Shown here one piece after another: positions 40,966-54,897 of a stretch of 64,000 nucleotides of DNA (position 1 is its first letter; every line of letters starts with the position of its first letter). The DNA lies in NCBI GenBank assembly GCA_027704905.1, contig CM051002.1, positions 4,074,351 to 4,138,350 on the forward strand, written 5' to 3'. A program made the translations under genes and the position numbers. The notes under the pieces were generated by a model. The model saw nothing but the letters and a program-made list of their open reading frames with translations. It was not told the DNA's origin and did not search any database. This stretch comes from Muraenolepis orangiensis. Lineage: Eukaryota; Chordata; Actinopteri; Gadiformes; Muraenolepididae.

Positions 40966-42068
40966 CATTTTGCCAACTTCTTTGACAAGTAGGTAAACGA
41001 TATCTTATCCTCCTTCCCTGACCCCCCGGCTGATGCTCGCATCAACCACCCATGTCTTCCCCCCACCCTCCCACATCCCTCCCTTACCTGTTTCTCTTTC
41101 CTCTCCACAGATGATGTTCTTCACCTCATCACATCCAGCCACCCCACCACATGCTTACTGGATCCAGTCCCCTCCCCTCTGCTTCAGTCTTCTGTGCCTG
41201 AACTCCTGCTTTTCCTGACACACGTCATCAACACATCTCTGACGTGTGGATGCTTTCCCGCTGCTGTCATCTCCCGGCTGGACTACTGCAACTCCCTCCT
41301 TGCTGGTGCCTCGGCATTTGCCATCAGGCCCCTGGAGCTCATTCAGAAAGCAGCAGCTCGCCTGGTGTTCAACTGACCCAAGTTCTCCCACAACCGACCC
41401 GAGTTCTCCAACACATCTACCCTTCTTTGGTCTCTACATTGGCTACCTGTAGCTGCTCACATCCAGTTCAAGACTTTGGTGTTAGCCTACAAGGCAGTAA
41501 AAGGAACTGCTCCATCCTACCTCCAGGCAAGGGTCAAGCCCTACATCCCAACCCGTCCACTTCGCTCTGCTTCTTCGGGTCGTCTGCTTGCCCCCTCACT
41601 TAAGGGCCCTTGTGGCCGATCTACGCAGTCACGGCTCTTCTCTGTCCTGCCCCAATTTGGTGGAACAAACTCCCCACGGATGTCATGACTGCAGAGTCAT
41701 TGCCCCTCTTCTGACGCAGGCTGAAAACCCATCTCTTCAGGACACACTACCCGGATCCTTACTCGTAGCGCTCAGTCAATTATCTAAGTAGATTAGATAT
41801 TATAGATAGAGGTAGATATTGTTCTAGATTGTTATATATTTTTTGCCACTTTATTGTACTTTTCCCTTACTGTACTTTTACCTGAACTTATTGAACTTCT
41901 ACCTGAGCACTGGTTCAGTTCTTGGAGACTTGTTAGAAATTAAATGCACTTTTGACTTCTGGTGACTAGTTGTTCGCTTACCTTTCTTTGTTGAAACACA
42001 CTATCGTAAGTCACTTTGGATAAAAGCATCTGCTAAATGACTGTAATGTAATGTAATGTAATGTAATG
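40966..42068 (+). pseudogene. L2-type LINE, internally deleted, with 3' tail
   Basis: Coding blocks: LPDHFANFFDK (40,960-40,990), then a TTCLLDPVPSPLLQSSVPEL stretch (about 41,145-41,205) and HVINTSLTCGCFPAAV (41,221-41,268), which is the start of the RT domain. At about 41,270 it jumps straight to ISRLDYCNSLLAGASAFAIR, the RT thumb and C-terminal region, so the catalytic palm (motifs A-D, FADD-like) is deleted. The C-terminus follows with a stop and shifts (LHWLPVAAHIQFKTLVLAYK, RSASSGRLLAPSLKGP). Then come the 3' UTR (GAGACTTGTTAGAAATTAAA), GATAAAAGCATCTGCTAAAT and the ATGTA-repeat tail at 42,045-42,068. Dead for retrotransposition. Confidence 0.85.
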
Positions 42069-43077
42069 TGCTAAACTCCACACATAAAGACTATGTATTG
42101 AAGGCAAGTAATAAATAGCCAACTGATTGTTTGGCACATCAGTCCCATAATTAGCATGTGCTGCCTAAAACCATCAGCTTCTCCTTTTCCTTCTCTTTTT
42201 GTGTTGTTCGTGATCCAGGCTACTTTACAGTTTGAAGACGTAAACCATAAGTGTATAACCAATGTTGCGACTGTAGGACGTCTGCACCATGCAGTGTTGC
42301 TGCCAGAACAGACTGAACGTGTTTGCAAAATGTTTAGCATTTCTGGGACACATGTGTCCCCTTAATGTGGTGGCATTTAAAACGTAGAGTGGAGAACAGA
42401 TTGAGCCCAGGGTGGTTGCGGTCCTTTGTGATGGTCAGCTCTCTTCCGTTCGGCATACATGGGATTAGCTGTGTTGTTTTTTCAGTTTTTGAACATTAGT
42501 TTTTAGGGTCCAACTTGCTCACTGGTAAGAAAAACACATTGCTGTTTATCCACCCACTGTTTAAGACACAGACTCGGGTACATAGAGGGAGCTCTTTAGC
42601 AGGTTTGTTTATGGCACATGTCTTGTTTCCTTCTGACAAAGGAAAGCTAGCCGCTTATTGCAATTTATCATGGGATCTGTATGTGGTGGTTTAGGGGCTG
42701 TTTATCCCCCTCCACTTTACAAGTCCCCGGGGCGCTGGCTGTAGCCTCCCAGTCCCTGCTGTTTGTCCTCTGATAGCAGGAGGTAGGTCTCGTCCTAGAT
42801 AGGTAGGACGAGACGCGACGTAGTCGGAGCTGGAGACACAGGTTCTCGAGTAGGAGGGAGCCATAAGGTTCTCAAGTAGGAGGGAGCCATAAGGTCCTCA
42901 ATGATCAAGCACGTCGGTCTTCGGCAGCCTTAAGAAGGGTAGATCCCAGATGGGCAACACCTGGGATTGGTTAGAGCGTGGGGGCACAACAGCCAGGATG
43001 CACTTCTCTGGAAGGCTCCTTCAAAAAGTGAATCATACCCAAATGTCCCGTTCACTGGCTTTCATAGAGCGCCCATA
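42069..43077. other. Non-coding stretch
   Basis: Contains a 26-bp repeat in 2.3 copies at 42,840-42,900 (AGGTTCTC-AGTAGGAGGGAGCCATA) and a CGTCTCGTCC-like direct/inverted patch at 42,788-42,818. No gene was recognised. Confidence 0.5.
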
Positions 43078-43154
43078 CACACACGCACACATACACGTGC
43101 GCACGCACACACTCACACACAAATACACACATGTACGCACGCACGCACACACAC

Positions 43155-43247
<93 letters not shown>

Positions 43248-43261
43248 CGCTCACTTACTCT

Positions 43262-43298
<37 letters not shown>

Positions 43299-43336
43299 AC
43301 ACACACAAACACGCGTACACACACACACACACACAG
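43078..43336. repeat. (CA)n microsatellite, interrupted
   Basis: CA units with CGCA, TACA and a TCTCGCTCACTTACTC break at 43,245-43,260. Confidence 0.95.
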
Positions 43337-43713
43337 TCTTTTTTAAACAGTATGAGTGTGAAATGTTAAGCCGCATGAATTGGTTTGTCAGGGGAACTTG
43401 AAACTTGTCTGTCGCTGTCATCTGCCGCCGTCTTGTAAGCTTTTGGGTGCGAAGACGCACGCTTCCGCCAGGGTTCACCCCCCCCTGAATCTTCTCTTGG
43501 CCCAGCCAGGGCAGAGAGGGGGAGTGGAGGCTTGGAAAAAGCAAGAGTGGGCTCTTGGGGGCGGTGAAGTGGGTGTTCAGCCAGTCCACAAAGGATGAAT
43601 CAGTAAACAACGGTGATCGATGAACGACTGTCCGACGTAAAGTGGGGGTACAGTTAGCTGACAATAACACAGTGTTGCTGGGTGCATTCTGTGTGTTTTG
43701 TGTGTTTGTGTAC

Positions 43714-43723
43714 ATGTGTGTGA

Positions 43724-43803
<80 letters not shown>
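43714..43803. repeat. (GT)n microsatellite
   Basis: About 80 bp of pure GT, preceded by TGTGTACATG and TGAATG. Confidence 0.95.
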
Positions 43804-43805
<2 letters not shown>

Positions 43806-45525
43806 AGCTTGTAGCCTTGGTTAACACAAACAAACAAAAACAACCGGGGTCTGTTTAATTGTCATTAGTTGGAGAGTGCCTCCCTCCTTTGCTATTGTAA
43901 TCCATCACAATTCCTCCTGAGGATCATAACATGGGCTCCAGTTATTGAGTCGCATCTGAAAGCTGAGCAGAGGAACCTTAGATGCTTGTCCGGTGTACAA
44001 CCTTTTTTGATTAATTGTTTTTTAGGGGTTGGAATACACTTTTTGTTTGCTTGTCTCTTTTCGAAGACGATGCATTATACATGCATTCAAAAAACACTAA
44101 TTAATAAAAAGGAAACAATGAAAAGAAAGAGATCACTTGGTTTTTCACATGAAGCAAAGTGATCTGATATTCATTTTGACTTTCAAAAAACCTGAGACAC
44201 AAGCCCTCTGTGGCTTGGCAGACCTCCCTGTACTTATTTTTTCATTCAACTATTGAGAGCCGACCGTTTGTGAGTGTCTCATTAGATGTCAGTGCGATGC
44301 CACCTCATGAACCTTCTGGAGTGTCCTGCCAATTATTCCTGAACCTCACATGCCTATCTAACACAGCCTGGGCTGAATAGATTTGTGCGCTTTTACTGAT
44401 TTTTATCTGTTACTGGCACCCCAAATTGGCCAGCTGAATCTCATGAATATTGAGTGCAGGTGCGAAAGGATGCTGTGGATAACAAGGTTTTGACATCAAC
44501 CGCTCTGTTACACTTGCCTGCTTGGTGTATGGATGGGTGGATGACTTAAAAGAGCCTAATGCTTGTCACGCTTGTATCTTAAACAGACCTTATATGCAGC
44601 GCAGTCAAGGGTGTGTATATCTGTCATGATTATATATGACTCACGTTTGTATATTACTGTAATAATGCAACAATAATTGTACACGTTGTCATGATGTGAG
44701 TCCCAATTATACAGCATTGACCTTTCAGCGCAATGAAATGGTCTATTTGAGAGGCTAAATGCGCTCAGTGAAAACCAGATAAAGAAATAAACACTTCAAA
44801 GAGAAAAGGAGACTTGTGTGATGAAGTTAAAGACTGTATCACATGACATGGGCACAGTCTGGGGAGGTTCATTCATAACCATTCACAACAACTCATGCTG
44901 GAGTTGCAATCAGGGATGCACAGATGTAACTATTATGGTATGATTGATCTATTGACCGGCAATACGGTATATGTTTGACAAATTGGAAAAACTCGAAAAT
45001 TGGATCTAACAAGTTGAGATCGTGACCATCTCAAATTATAAAAAGAACAAGAAAAATCCACATAAAAATCAAATATATGTATATTTTTTTTCATACAAGT
45101 CATACATGCAAAACATAGATAAGATAAAGCTTATGGGAGTCACATGCAATGATTAATGAGCTTTGTAACTTGTCCCACAGTAAGGCCCACACAGACATAT
45201 GCTCTTCCTTTTCTCTCCTTTTATTTACCCCACGCTGTAGGCTGCATGGCGAGCCTCCACTTATTGGAATGACCTCACCCTACATTGTGGAACTAAAAGA
45301 AGAGGGAATATCCACATTTCTATGGAAGCATTTGGGAAACGTCACATTCATCTTCTTTTCATCGTACATGCAATGGAATTGCAAATGTTGATGGAAACGG
45401 CCAAATTCGAATCAACTTCTTCTGATTTGCATTAAGTTGATATGCTCGCTGGAGGTGGTTTTCGACTGATTCGTATCAAGTTAATTTGCAAAAGCGGAGA
45501 TGGAAACAACTTCGCCAAATTTGTA
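43804..45525. other. Non-coding, low-repeat stretch
   Basis: The longest unique non-repetitive part of the window. It has no transposon signature through about 45,130. 45,150-45,520 has paired GATGGAAACGGCCAAATTCG and GGAGATGGAAACAACTTCGC-type blocks that suggest an unidentified repeat. Conserved non-coding elements are possible, but no comparison could be made. Confidence 0.45.
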
Positions 45526-45541
45526 GTGTGTGTGTGTGTGT

Positions 45542-45574
<33 letters not shown>
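45526..45574. repeat. (GT)n microsatellite
   Basis: About 49 bp of GT with one TCTG interruption. A short CA run follows at 45,716-45,737. Confidence 0.95.
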
Positions 45575-45575
<1 letters not shown>

Positions 45576-46550
45576 CAGAAGTTGCCTTGTGTGTGTTCTG
45601 AAAAAGTTATATATATATTTTTTTAATATATTTTTTACTTGGCTAATGCCGTTTGTCACCAAGTGAGACATATTTATGAGACGCTCTTTAAAGAAGAAAC
45701 AGGAATTGAGTGTAACACACACACACACACACACACATGCAAGCACACACTCAATCACACAATCACAGGAGACTTTGAGACTTAGGGGCCCCAGCTTTTA
45801 AAATATATAGAGAGAGGGGAGCACTAAGAGCAGGAGAGAGAACCATTTCTTTCTCCTTGAACAAGTTATTTTGAAGGCACATTCTCAGTCCATGTTTTAT
45901 TTTCTCAGCTCACTCGCCTTTGTAGAGCCTGCCGTGCGAACACCCCCTCCCCAAAATAAGAAGAGATGGGGAGCTATCTCCTCCCGCCCCCCCCCCCACT
46001 CTCCCCCTCCCCCCTCATCTCTCCCCCTCCCACTCTCTCTTGCTATATATATATATGTTATGCTCCGTCTCGCTCTTCCTCTTTCACTTCCTCGGTAGTA
46101 AATAATGCTTTTTCATCCTCCTGTGCATTGAAAGCATTTTATGAGATCCAGGAGTTTGAAGTTGCAGCTTGATTCAAACTTTTAAAAATCTTTTGCCCTT
46201 TTTGTGCTCCATCCGTTCCGTCCCCTTTGGGTTCTTTGATTTGTTTGATATAAAGTATATATTTTTGATAGACATAAATAATAAACATATTCCAACGTTC
46301 TCTCTTTGGTTGATAGCCTTATTTGGTCAAAAGGGATTTTATGGTAGAGGAGGGAGGAAGTGAAGGTGATACGGTCGTTTGAGTGATGATAGTTGATTGG
46401 CTTTTTAACCACTGTGTTAAGTGGCTCACCGTGGCTCATTTAAGATCTTTGTTTATGAGGCTGACGCCCTGTAAGCCTCCCGAGATGCAATTGAATCACT
46501 CTGCTCCATCCTCCTGGTGCGACTGTGTACCAAGAACACGAACACAGGCC

Positions 46551-46722
<172 letters not shown>

Positions 46723-46861
46723 GACACACAATATTCAGTTAATAGTTTAAAATGAATAATAAAGACCATTTATTTAAATGTACCTAAACGAGTCAAAACT
46801 GAGACAAATTCAGGGGAAATGGGTTCCTCTTGATCACACACACATCTCTCTATCTTTCTCA

Positions 46862-46997
<136 letters not shown>

Positions 46998-47304
46998 CCC
47001 CCCCCCCCACCACCACCTTGCTCACAGACACATTGCGTTCTCCTATATTTGAGTATCCATATCCACATTGAATCATTGAAACTAAGTGTTACAGTGTTTT
47101 GATTTGATTTGATCCGCATAAGTAGATGAGCCCACACTCTGATCAGCTTCATTTGGATTCAGCCCACTTAACACAGTCCTCCAATGGGGTGGGACGAGAG
47201 AGTGTCCGTCGTCCACATAGTATTATCAAGTGTCTGATCTATACAGAAATACTCCTGGTAGGCATTTTGTACAATAGGCCGGTTCGACTTTAACGTTCTC
47301 TGTT

Positions 47305-47690
47305 GGATGGACGTCTAAAAACAAAGTGTCTGCTCAATGACTGTAATGTAATGAAATGTATGATCTTTAGCGTTATAGTTGCTCTCTATCATTTCACTTT
47401 TAGTTCAATTTGAAAACAGTTGTACCGCCACCTCAACGTGTGAGTTGAACACTTGGCCGTAGGTGTCAGGTAACAGTTTATGTATAGTTTTAAATCTCTG
47501 TCTTAACAAGCCAATTTGCTTTGTACTAGCTTTACGAGCGTACTAGCATCTTACTAAGTATATTGTTTGCTTGTTAGTTAGTTATATATTGTTCTATTGT
47601 TTGCCAACTAATTTTATTTTTATCTGAGCACTGGTTCAGTTCTTGGAGACTCGTTAGGAATTAAATGCACTGTGTACTTATGTGGTTCTG
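47305..47690 (+). mobile_element. Two L2 3'-end fragments
   Basis: GTGTCTGCTCAATGACTGTA then ATGTAATGAAATGT at 47,325-47,360 is a tail end. 47,580-47,690 is L2 3' UTR (GTTCTTGGAGACTCGTTAGG, AATTAAATGCACTGTGTACT). They are out of order for one copy, so they are likely two insertions or a rearranged one. Confidence 0.6.
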
Positions 47691-47845
47691 TGCAGCTGCT
47701 TGACCCAAATGGTGAGGCTTCAGAGGCGCTACGGCTGGAGAAGAAGACTTTAAACAAGCTTTAAATCATCGGCTGCTGATCTATTAATACCCAGCGATAC
47801 ACTGAGCCCCACCACAGAGCGCCAGGGGCCTGATTGGCTAGGATG

Positions 47846-47995
<150 letters not shown>

Positions 47996-48349
47996 GCAGC
48001 CTGAGCTGCACAGTCACAGCTTTCCCCGTTTTAGGTGTTGTTGTTTTTTTTCCTATCTCTCAGACTCGAGTACCTTATGGCCTGTGTTCATCATAATTGT
48101 GTTTTAGACTTGACATACTCTACTAATGCATATATTATACTAATGCAATTCAGTTTGAAGACTTTAAAATGACCGTAGAGGGGAGTGCTTTAAGGGACGA
48201 GCGGTGCAGTCCAGGTCTGAGCCCCTGCAGTCCTCGGTGTGTGTGTGTCTCTTGGGATGTTTGGGTGCACTTGGGTGAGGCAATATATCCTCAGTGTCAC
48301 CCTGGAAGTACAGAATGATGGGTTGAATTCCATGACTAGACTAAGAGCC

Positions 48350-49330
<981 letters not shown>

Positions 49331-49795
49331 CACACACAGAAAACTCATCCACAGTGTATGTTTATTTATATGACAGCAGAAAGTACTGTTTGACATACAG
49401 GTAATGAAGCCCTCGAGTGGCGCTCAGAGAAGAAGAAGTCTCTGCTCTCGTCTTGTCTCTGTAGTAACGTGTTTGATCTCCCATTAGCTGGGAGCAGCTT
49501 CAGAGCCTCACCGCGCCATGCAAGGTACCAGCTCCTTTTCCCAACTAAACACGCTGTGCAGGCTCTTTAGCTCCTCGCCCAGCTTTAAGAGCCTGCGCTT
49601 TGCTTTGGTTTGGCAGGTCTTCTTCTTGTGGGTTTTTCGGGGGTTCTTAGCCACTGAATGACAAGTGTGGATTCATTTGTTTGTGAATCTAATTTAGTTA
49701 TTTTCTTCAACACATTTGAGAAAACTCGAAGTCAAAAGTTTGCAGTTTGATACTAGGTTGAAAACGTACACTTAGGCTATTGCCTAAGTGGAGTA

Positions 49796-49985
49796 AGATG
49801 TGTTTCTCTGCAATTAACCCATCCTAATATTTGGAGCAGTGGGCAGCTATTGTATAAACAGCACCTGGGGAGCTGTGTAGGGGTCTGGTGCCTTGCTCAA
49901 GGGCACCTCGGCAGTGCCCAGGAGGCAAACTGGCACCTTTCTCCGGTTCCCAAACCAAGTCACCAACAGACAGAGCTCCTGCCGC
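49796..49985 (-). mobile_element. tRNA-derived SINE, copy 4 (reverse)
   Basis: Reverse complement of the 8,515 family: GTGTTTCTCTGCAATTAACC, ATCCTAATATTTGGAGCAGT, GGTGCCTTGCTCAAGGGCAC, then CCGGTTCCCAAACCAAGTC. The A-box end is decayed. Confidence 0.85.
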
Positions 49986-50181
49986 CCCTACGTAAGCATG
50001 TTAACGTGTATTCATTCTGGGGAGAACCTGGGTTGCATTACTTGGTTTTTGGCATTTACATGGAAGATCGGGACATCTGTTGACCACCACATACCCGTTA
50101 CCATAACGACCGCTTAACTAGTGGGCATTCGAAGCCACAAATTGTTGTCTTTTTACTATGTACTGGATGTATATTTTGTTC

Positions 50182-50185
<4 letters not shown>

Positions 50186-50242
<57 letters not shown>
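50186..50242. repeat. (CA)n microsatellite
   Basis: About 57 bp of pure CA. Confidence 0.95.
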
Positions 50243-50246
<4 letters not shown>

Positions 50247-50578
50247 TTAGGCGTGTGTGTGTGACCCTTGTAGTGACCCTTGGCGCCCACTTCTCCTTTC
50301 GGTCACGTGTTCTAGTGTCTGTTGTAGATCTCCACAATGTTTGGACACTTCCTCATTGTCATTCGAGGACTCTAAACATGTCTGGGTCACGGTGACCGTC
50401 TCCGCTGTCTCCATCGGTTCTCCTTTTCTAATCCCGTAATCCCTTCACCATGCATTTCCTTTTACCAGACCCATTATCATGACTCATTCTCCTTTATAGT
50501 GCATTAATTTACAATGTAAACATTACCAGAAGGGAGGGGGAGAAACTCTTGACAGAGAGGAAGTTGTTTAGTTCTAGT

Positions 50579-51510
50579 CAGTGGCGGCTGGTGCATTTTT
50601 CACCAGGGGGGGCTATACCATTTTTTTTATTTACAATTACATATTGTTAATTACATTATATACAATTACTTTTTGTATTGAAATGTCGCCCTTCTGTCCA
50701 TCACTTTCATCATGGCCACGCAAGGCCAGCTCAAAGGCACCACAGAACTTCTATTATTTTAGACAGGATGTGTTTTTGTCCACCTCCTCATTGTGCTTCC
50801 TCACGGCAATCCTGTGGCCGTCATCCAGCTGCGTAGCAATGTTCACTCTGCCTAGCGTGGCTAGCTTCATAGCATTGTCCATGTGTGCCCTGGTGTTCTC
50901 ATGCTTCCTCACTTTCTCAGACAGGTGCATCATATCCCTCACTCCAGTTGTTGTGGACATGTTACATGTTACATCTGTCCCCCCCGTTGTTTTAAAAATC
51001 AAGCAAGGAAAGCAAAATAAGGCATTAGCATGAGTGCATCCAGCTAGCCAGGCCTTTCTGGTGTACCAGCTACGAGAGAAGCCTCGCATATAGGTCTTCC
51101 CTTTGTCACTAGCTGCCTGATGCTGTTTGATAACAATATCAGGTTGATCTTGGCCCAGATCTTTCACCTTAAGTTTGTCCGCCAAACTTCTTCTCTCAAA
51201 CGGCTCTTGAATGAGAGATTTCACCGAGTTAGGGACCGGGTTGAGTCTTGGGGTAGTGCTCACGCTTGCCATTGTTGAACTTGTTGTAGTTAAAATGGCG
51301 CCTGCAGAGACTAGTACAATGTATGACGATGCTGGAGGGGCTGTTCGGAAACAGCCCCCCTGAAGACGTTTGGAGGACGCTGATTGGCTACATTTTATGT
51401 CACTCATTTATATCTTGAATCAGCAATTGGCTAAACTGCTACAGAGACCCGCCTCCGTGGGGCTATTTCTCTACAGCCCCCCCAGCATCGTCATACAGTG
51501 TACTAGGCAT
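50579..51510 (-). mobile_element. hAT transposon fragment (parent family of the 36-kb element)
   Basis: CAGTGGCGGCTGG at 50579 starts the 3' end of a minus-strand element. It shares GTGCATTTTTCACCAGGGGG and GGCTATACCATTTT with the 36,425 element. 51,409-51,510 shares TATCTTGAATCAGCAATTGG and AGTGTACTAGGCATATG. The opposite terminus is not found after 51,510, so this copy is truncated and no target duplication is visible. Confidence 0.8.
50680..51272 (-). pseudogene. hAT transposase N-terminus with TTF-type zinc finger
   Basis: Start chosen at 51,272 because the family-typical start MASVSTTPRLNPVPNSV lies there. The frame is open further upstream but reads terminal-repeat sequence. Features: RRSLADKLKVKDLGQDQPDI, then GFSRSWYTRKAWLAGCTHAN and ALFCFPCLIF, the Trp/Cys signature of the TTF-type zinc finger of ZMYM1-like hAT transposases. 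LSEKVRKHENTRAHMDN supplies its His residues. IRKHNEEVDKN follows, after which the frame stops at 50,754. One frame shift continues it (FCGAFELALRGHDESD) to about 50,680. The catalytic RNase H-like domain and dimerisation domain are deleted. Confidence 0.85.
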
Positions 51511-52670
51511 ATGCTTGTGGCAGGGGACCATGGGTCTACGCAAATTATTATAGTCAAATCGCAACCGACCACAGAGTACAACCCATGCCGGCGCCTCTGT
51601 CCATCAATTCAAGACGTATAGTACCAGCGGTGGAGGGTGGTGTATCGATGCAGGGCCTGCATTTAAAAAAAGCTTAACTCACTTTACTTCCTTGCACTGA
51701 AACCCCCGATATCCAATATGTGTGCACGGTGATGAAAGCGCCCGTGCTCTTGTCATGTTCCCATTGAGCGGTTGGCGTCGGCGCCCACATTGGAGTAGAC
51801 TCATTCGTCCACTCAGTCAGCTGTTTCATTGATTGACTGCAGTGTTCTTGATCAGGATCACCTGTGATCTGGGGTAATAAGGCACTCTATTAGAGAGACG
51901 GAGCTAACCAGGCGTGTCACGCCTGGAGAAGCTGAGGTGGTGGGTCAGCAGCATCCTGCGTACCTGGACCTGGTGCTACAGACCCACCACAAGGCCCATG
52001 TGACTGGGCTTTGGTACCACCCAAAGATGGATGTGGGCTGGATTGTACTTTTAATGATATAATACGCATGGGGCTGGTCATTGGTCAGTCAAATGGGTGC
52101 CCTCCTCGTTTTTCTTATTTTGTGGTGGAGAGGATTTTGTTCATAGTGCCAATCTTAGTTATTCATTAGATGTTCATTGACATCATATTTACCTGATACT
52201 GATGTTAAGTAGGTTCATTTGTGGAGCGCCTTTCAATGCCCGTGGTGCTGCACATAAAAACTGTAGAATGACAGAAAATAATGGGATGAAAAGCATCTTT
52301 CTTTTGGTATTGATGGAGTCTTACTTTTAGTTATTTCATATTTTCAAGGACTCCATACAGTACGGTCCACCAAAATAAAGAGGCCTTGTGCACATCAGCG
52401 GTCTTGTCTTCAGACGTTGTAAAATCACCGAAAGCACGGAGAAGCACATTCATTCAGCACTGCTTCCTGCTAGTTTTTTAAATGGATGTCCAAAAATAAA
52501 TTAAATCATAAGATGACCATAGTTTAAATAAATACACTCCTCTTTATATAACGCATGTCAATATACCTGCTTTAATTATTATATTATTTAATTATTATTA
52601 TTTGTATTACCGCAAAAGCTAAACAATAGCTAATCATCTATCAACAGGATGTGACGTGTTCACATAGTTA
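51511..52670. other. Non-coding stretch, possible LTR-like patch
   Basis: 51,850-51,960 (GATCAGGATCACCTGTGATC, GGGTAATAAGGCACTCTATT, GGCGTGTCACGCC) looks like promoter/LTR sequence, but no ends were found. The rest is unrecognised. Confidence 0.35.
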
Positions 52671-52770
52671 CTCAAGATTCAAGACTCTTTATGTTTTGCC
52701 ATGTGTAACAAGTACAATGGAATGCCTACACATTCACTCCCGCATTCTGAATTTTAACAATACTATACTA
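52671..52770 (-). repeat. LINE 3'-tail-like dispersed repeat, copy 2
   Basis: CTCAAGATTCAAGACTCTTT, ATGTTTTGCCATGTGTAACA and AGTACAATGGAATGCC match 2,835-2,900. Confidence 0.6.
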
Positions 52771-52788
52771 TACTACACCATAGTATAC

Positions 52789-52961
<173 letters not shown>

Positions 52962-53219
52962 TGGTGTGGGGTGGGTGGAGACAGAGTGATAGAGTCAGAG
53001 AAAGCTAGGGGGAGAGAGAAACATAGAGAGAGATACACAGAGAGAGCATTGTAAGTCTGTGAGTCTGAGTCTGTTATTAGCATAGCACTCCGAGCTGCCA
53101 TCGGCCTGCTGAACACCGTCTTGTAGGTTGTTGTTTAAAAGTAAGTATCGCTGCACTTACTGGCTGGATCGCTGTAGCCGTGTAACAAAGAACACTTAAT
53201 TCATGGCTCCATAAATCAC

Positions 53220-54480
53220 AGAGACCCTCGATCTACACACTGGTACTTTGAATGAGGTGAGCGGATCCTCGACCACTGCTACACTCCCTTCCGTGATGGC
53301 TACAAGGCCCTCCTACTCCCACCATTTGGCAAATCAGACCACCGCTCTATCCAGCTACTCCCCGCCTATAGGCAGAGACTGAAGCAACAACCAATCGCTG
53401 TGAGGGAGGTCCAATGCTGGTCGGACCGATCGGACTCTATAATGCAGGATTGTTTTGATCGCGCTGACTGGCACATGTTCCGTGTTGCCTCTGACAATAA
53501 CATCAACGAGTATGCATCCTCGGTCACCGGGTTCATCAAGAAGTGCATAGATGACGTTGTTCTGACCAAGTCGGTTCGAATTTACCCCAACCAGAAAGGA
53601 TTAACGGCGATGTTCGCGATGCCCTACACACACGTAACGCCGCCTTTGGCTCCGGGAATATGGAGGAATATACGAGAGCCCGCTACGACCTCCGTAAGAC
53701 CATCGTCTCTGCCAAGCGGGAGTATAAGGACAGAGTGGAGGAGAAATTCAAGAGCCACGATGCGAGGGGTATGTGGCAGGGGCTATAGATGATAATGAAC
53801 TTCAGAGGGAGAACAAGTTGTGTAGAGAACTCCTCTACCTCCCTCCCAGGAGAGCTAAATACTTTTTTTGCTCGGTTCGACGTGAACGGCAGCCCGCCAA
53901 AGCCAGCGCCGCCTAAGGAGACCAGCCTGCTGAACATCTCGGAGGCAGATGTGTGCCGCACCTTCAAGCGGTTGAACATCCGTAAGGCGGCAGGCCCCGA
54001 TGACATCCCGGGCCGTGTCCTCAGAGCATGCGCAAACCAGTTGGCAGGAGTATTTGCAGACATCTTCAACCTCTCCCTGGCCCAGGCTGTTGTTCCCGCG
54101 GTCTTCAAGATGTCCACCATCGTGCCTGTCCCTAAACAACCAAGGTAACATGCCTGAATGACTATAGACCTGTAGCCCTCACCTCGATTGTCTCTCCGAG
54201 GACCTCACATGGTCCACGGTCCACGTCTGAGGAAATTCAGCCTGGCCCCCCGCATCCTGAGAACATTCTATACCGGCACCATCGAGAGTGTTCTTACAGG
54301 GTGTATCACCGCCTGGTACGGGAACTGCACCGCACTCGAGCGCAGAGCGCTTCAAAGGGTGGTGTGGATGGCCCAGTATATCGTTGGAGATGAGCTCCCC
54401 TCCCTCCTGGATATATATACAACCAGCGGTGTGTGGCCAAGGCCAAACGCATCATAAATGACAATGCCCACCCCAACGAT
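53220..54480 (+). pseudogene. LINE ORF2 with deleted RT palm
   Basis: Order of parts: endonuclease end with PPFGKSDHRSIQLLPAYRQR (53,320-53,385; SDH is the last APE-endonuclease motif), a linker (CWSDRSDSIMQDCFDRADWH), and RT fingers with KRLNIRKAAGPDDIPGRVLR (53,968-54,027). Then VFADIFNLSLAQAVVPAVFK and NDYRPVALTSIV (54,158-54,193). There it jumps to LRKFSLAPRILRTFYTGTIE, the RT thumb and C-terminal end (SVLTGCITAWYGNCTALERR). The FADD-containing palm is missing between 54,195 and 54,225. Frame shifts lie at about 53,590 and 53,785. The C-terminal piece is nearly identical to the reverse copy at 59.8-60.1 kb. Confidence 0.85.
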
Positions 54481-54629
54481 CAAGACAATGCACATGACTA
54501 TGTGGTTAGGATAGTGCCACTGGTGCACTGCACACCAATCCAGGGGAAGGTATTACTTAACTTTTGGATGGAGCTGCGTGTGCATGGACCCATGTTTGTG
54601 TGTATGTCGTCCATACAATTCTCTTCACA

Positions 54630-54690
54630 CGACATTGTGTGTGTGCACGTACTTGCGTACGTGCGTGCTTGCGTGTGTACATGCGTGTGA
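54630..54690. repeat. GT-rich block, copy A
   Basis: ACATTGTGTGTGTGCACGTA then CTTGCGTACGTGCGTGCTTG and CGTGTGTACATG. It is repeated at about 55,248-55,312. Confidence 0.85.
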
Positions 54691-54739
54691 TGAATACTTA
54701 CAGTGATTCGATTGTGAATCATCACAAAGAAAAAATTGC

Positions 54740-54897
54740 TTTCTATTTGTGAGGTAAGATCTAAACCAGAGAAGAGCCGAACCTTTAATGCCAACATAGT
54801 GTTCGAGACGATCAAGGAGGATGCTGTGGTCGATTGTGTCGAAGGTGGCACTAAGGTCAAGCAGCACCAGCAAGGAGCTTTCATTGCTGTCCATTGT
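54740..54897 (-). pseudogene. L2-type RT scrap (motif A)
   Basis: SSLLVLLDLSATFDTIDHSI then LLDRLEHYVGIKGSALLWF and SYLTNRKQ, RT motif A with its catalytic Asp (FDTIDH region). No other RT motif follows. Upstream on the minus strand (54,898-55,235) is an unassigned segment. Confidence 0.8.

Noticed and set aside
40647..41108. 153-codon Gly/Glu-rich minus-strand frame
   Set aside because: Antisense shadow of the 36-bp C-rich minisatellite in the L2.
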